A program made the translations under genes and the position numbers. Below, piece by piece: positions 63,606 to 64,000 of a stretch of 64,000 bases of DNA; the stretch's first letter is position 1, and every line of letters starts with the position of its first letter. This DNA is from Leclercia adecarboxylata (GTDB taxonomy: Bacteria > Pseudomonadota > Gammaproteobacteria > Enterobacterales > Enterobacteriaceae). The notes beneath the pieces are model-generated. The model was not told the DNA's origin. It saw only the letters and a list, made by a program, of their open reading frames with translations, and did no database searches. The stretch spans positions 2,790,001 to 2,854,000 of the forward strand of contig LR590464.1 of the NCBI GenBank assembly GCA_901472455.1, read 5' to 3'.

Positions 63606-64000
63606 GTGACTATTGCTATTGTTATAGGCACACATGGTTGGGCTGCAGAGCAGTTACTTAAAACCGCAGAAATGCTTTTAGGCGAACAGGAAAACGTCGG
63701 CTGGATCGATTTCGTTCCCGGTGAAAACGCCGAGACATTGATAGAAAAATACACGGCTCAACTGTCCAGACTGGATACCAGCAGCGGCGTATTGTTCCTT
63801 GTTGACACATGGGGAGGCAGCCGTTTAACGCCGCCAGCCGCATTGTGGTCGATAAAGAGCAGTATGAGGTGGTCGCCGGGGTCAATATTCCGATGCTGTT
63901 GAAACCCTGATGGCACGCGACGATAACCCAACCTTTGACGAGCTGGTTGCGCTGGCGGTCGAAACGGGCCGCGAAGGCGTGAAAGCGCTGAAAAGCGAAA
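63606..64000 (+). CDS. manX: Mannose PTS system EIIAB component, N-terminal part
   Basis: GTG start at 63606 (TIAIVIGTHGWAAEQLLKTA), preceded by AAAGGAGG; E. coli manX also starts with GTG. The IIA-man domain carries the phospho-accepting His in GTHGWA (His10), and FLVDTWGGSPFNAASRIVVD appears once a missing C near 63822 is allowed for. A second base is missing near 63907. The gene runs out of the window; its remainder (IIB part) and manYZ lie downstream. It phosphorylates mannose and related sugars on uptake. Confidence 0.93.

Overview
The window is chromosomal DNA from a member of the Enterobacteriaceae. From about 31.3 kb onward it follows the E. coli treA-ycgR-emtA-ldcA-cvrA-dadXA-ycgB-fadR-nhaB-dsbB-ycgNML-minCDE-rnd-fadD-yeaY-tsaB-yoaA-yoaB-yoaH-pabB-nudL-sdaA-pdeD-yoaE-manX order gene for gene, with closely similar proteins. 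The first 31 kb is accessory. An indole-3-acetate cluster joined to a catechol branch has been described in Enterobacter (E. soli), so an Enterobacter-like host is my best guess; the sequence alone does not prove the genus.

Layout. 0-6.2 kb: end of a LacI-type regulator, an FtrA-like regulator divergent from a rhodanese, an NCS1 permease, and a Ves/HutD gene overlapping a YdeP-like molybdopterin oxidoreductase. 6.2-7.4 kb: an Xre/RES toxin-antitoxin pair behind a dyad. 7.4-10 kb: an NTF2-fold protein, the AzlCD exporter and an AraC regulator. 10-24 kb: the centrepiece, one long minus-strand run iacH-iacA-iacB-iacI-iacC-iacD-iacE-iacF-iacG-MHS transporter-catI-catJ-pcaD-catB-catC-catA, with iacR upstream and a divergent MFS transporter (24.3-25.7 kb). 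It should convert indole-3-acetic acid to catechol and then, by ortho cleavage, to 3-oxoadipyl-CoA. 25.7-31 kb: a NepI-like efflux pump with its AraC regulator, an orphan phage antirepressor behind a LexA-type box, a metallo-beta-lactamase-fold hydrolase and an OBAP-family lipoprotein. 31-64 kb: core genes for trehalose use, c-di-GMP signalling, peptidoglycan recycling, D-alanine catabolism, fatty-acid control and activation, ion antiport, disulfide formation, division-site placement, folate and serine metabolism, and the start of the mannose PTS.

Sequence quality. About 43 of the genes can be read end to end only by changing frame, often several times, and this includes minD, minE, dsbB and sdaA. 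The breaks are single-base gains or losses, often in homopolymers, and the protein on both sides remains family-like. By hand I count roughly 90. I read these as sequencing or assembly errors and give one start-to-stop span per gene; they should not be taken as pseudogenes. About 20 genes read through without a break, including catB, catC, pcaD, catI, iacD-iacG, iacI, treA, ycgR, ycgB, fadD and tsaB.

I saw no tRNA, rRNA, CRISPR array, insertion sequence or integrase.
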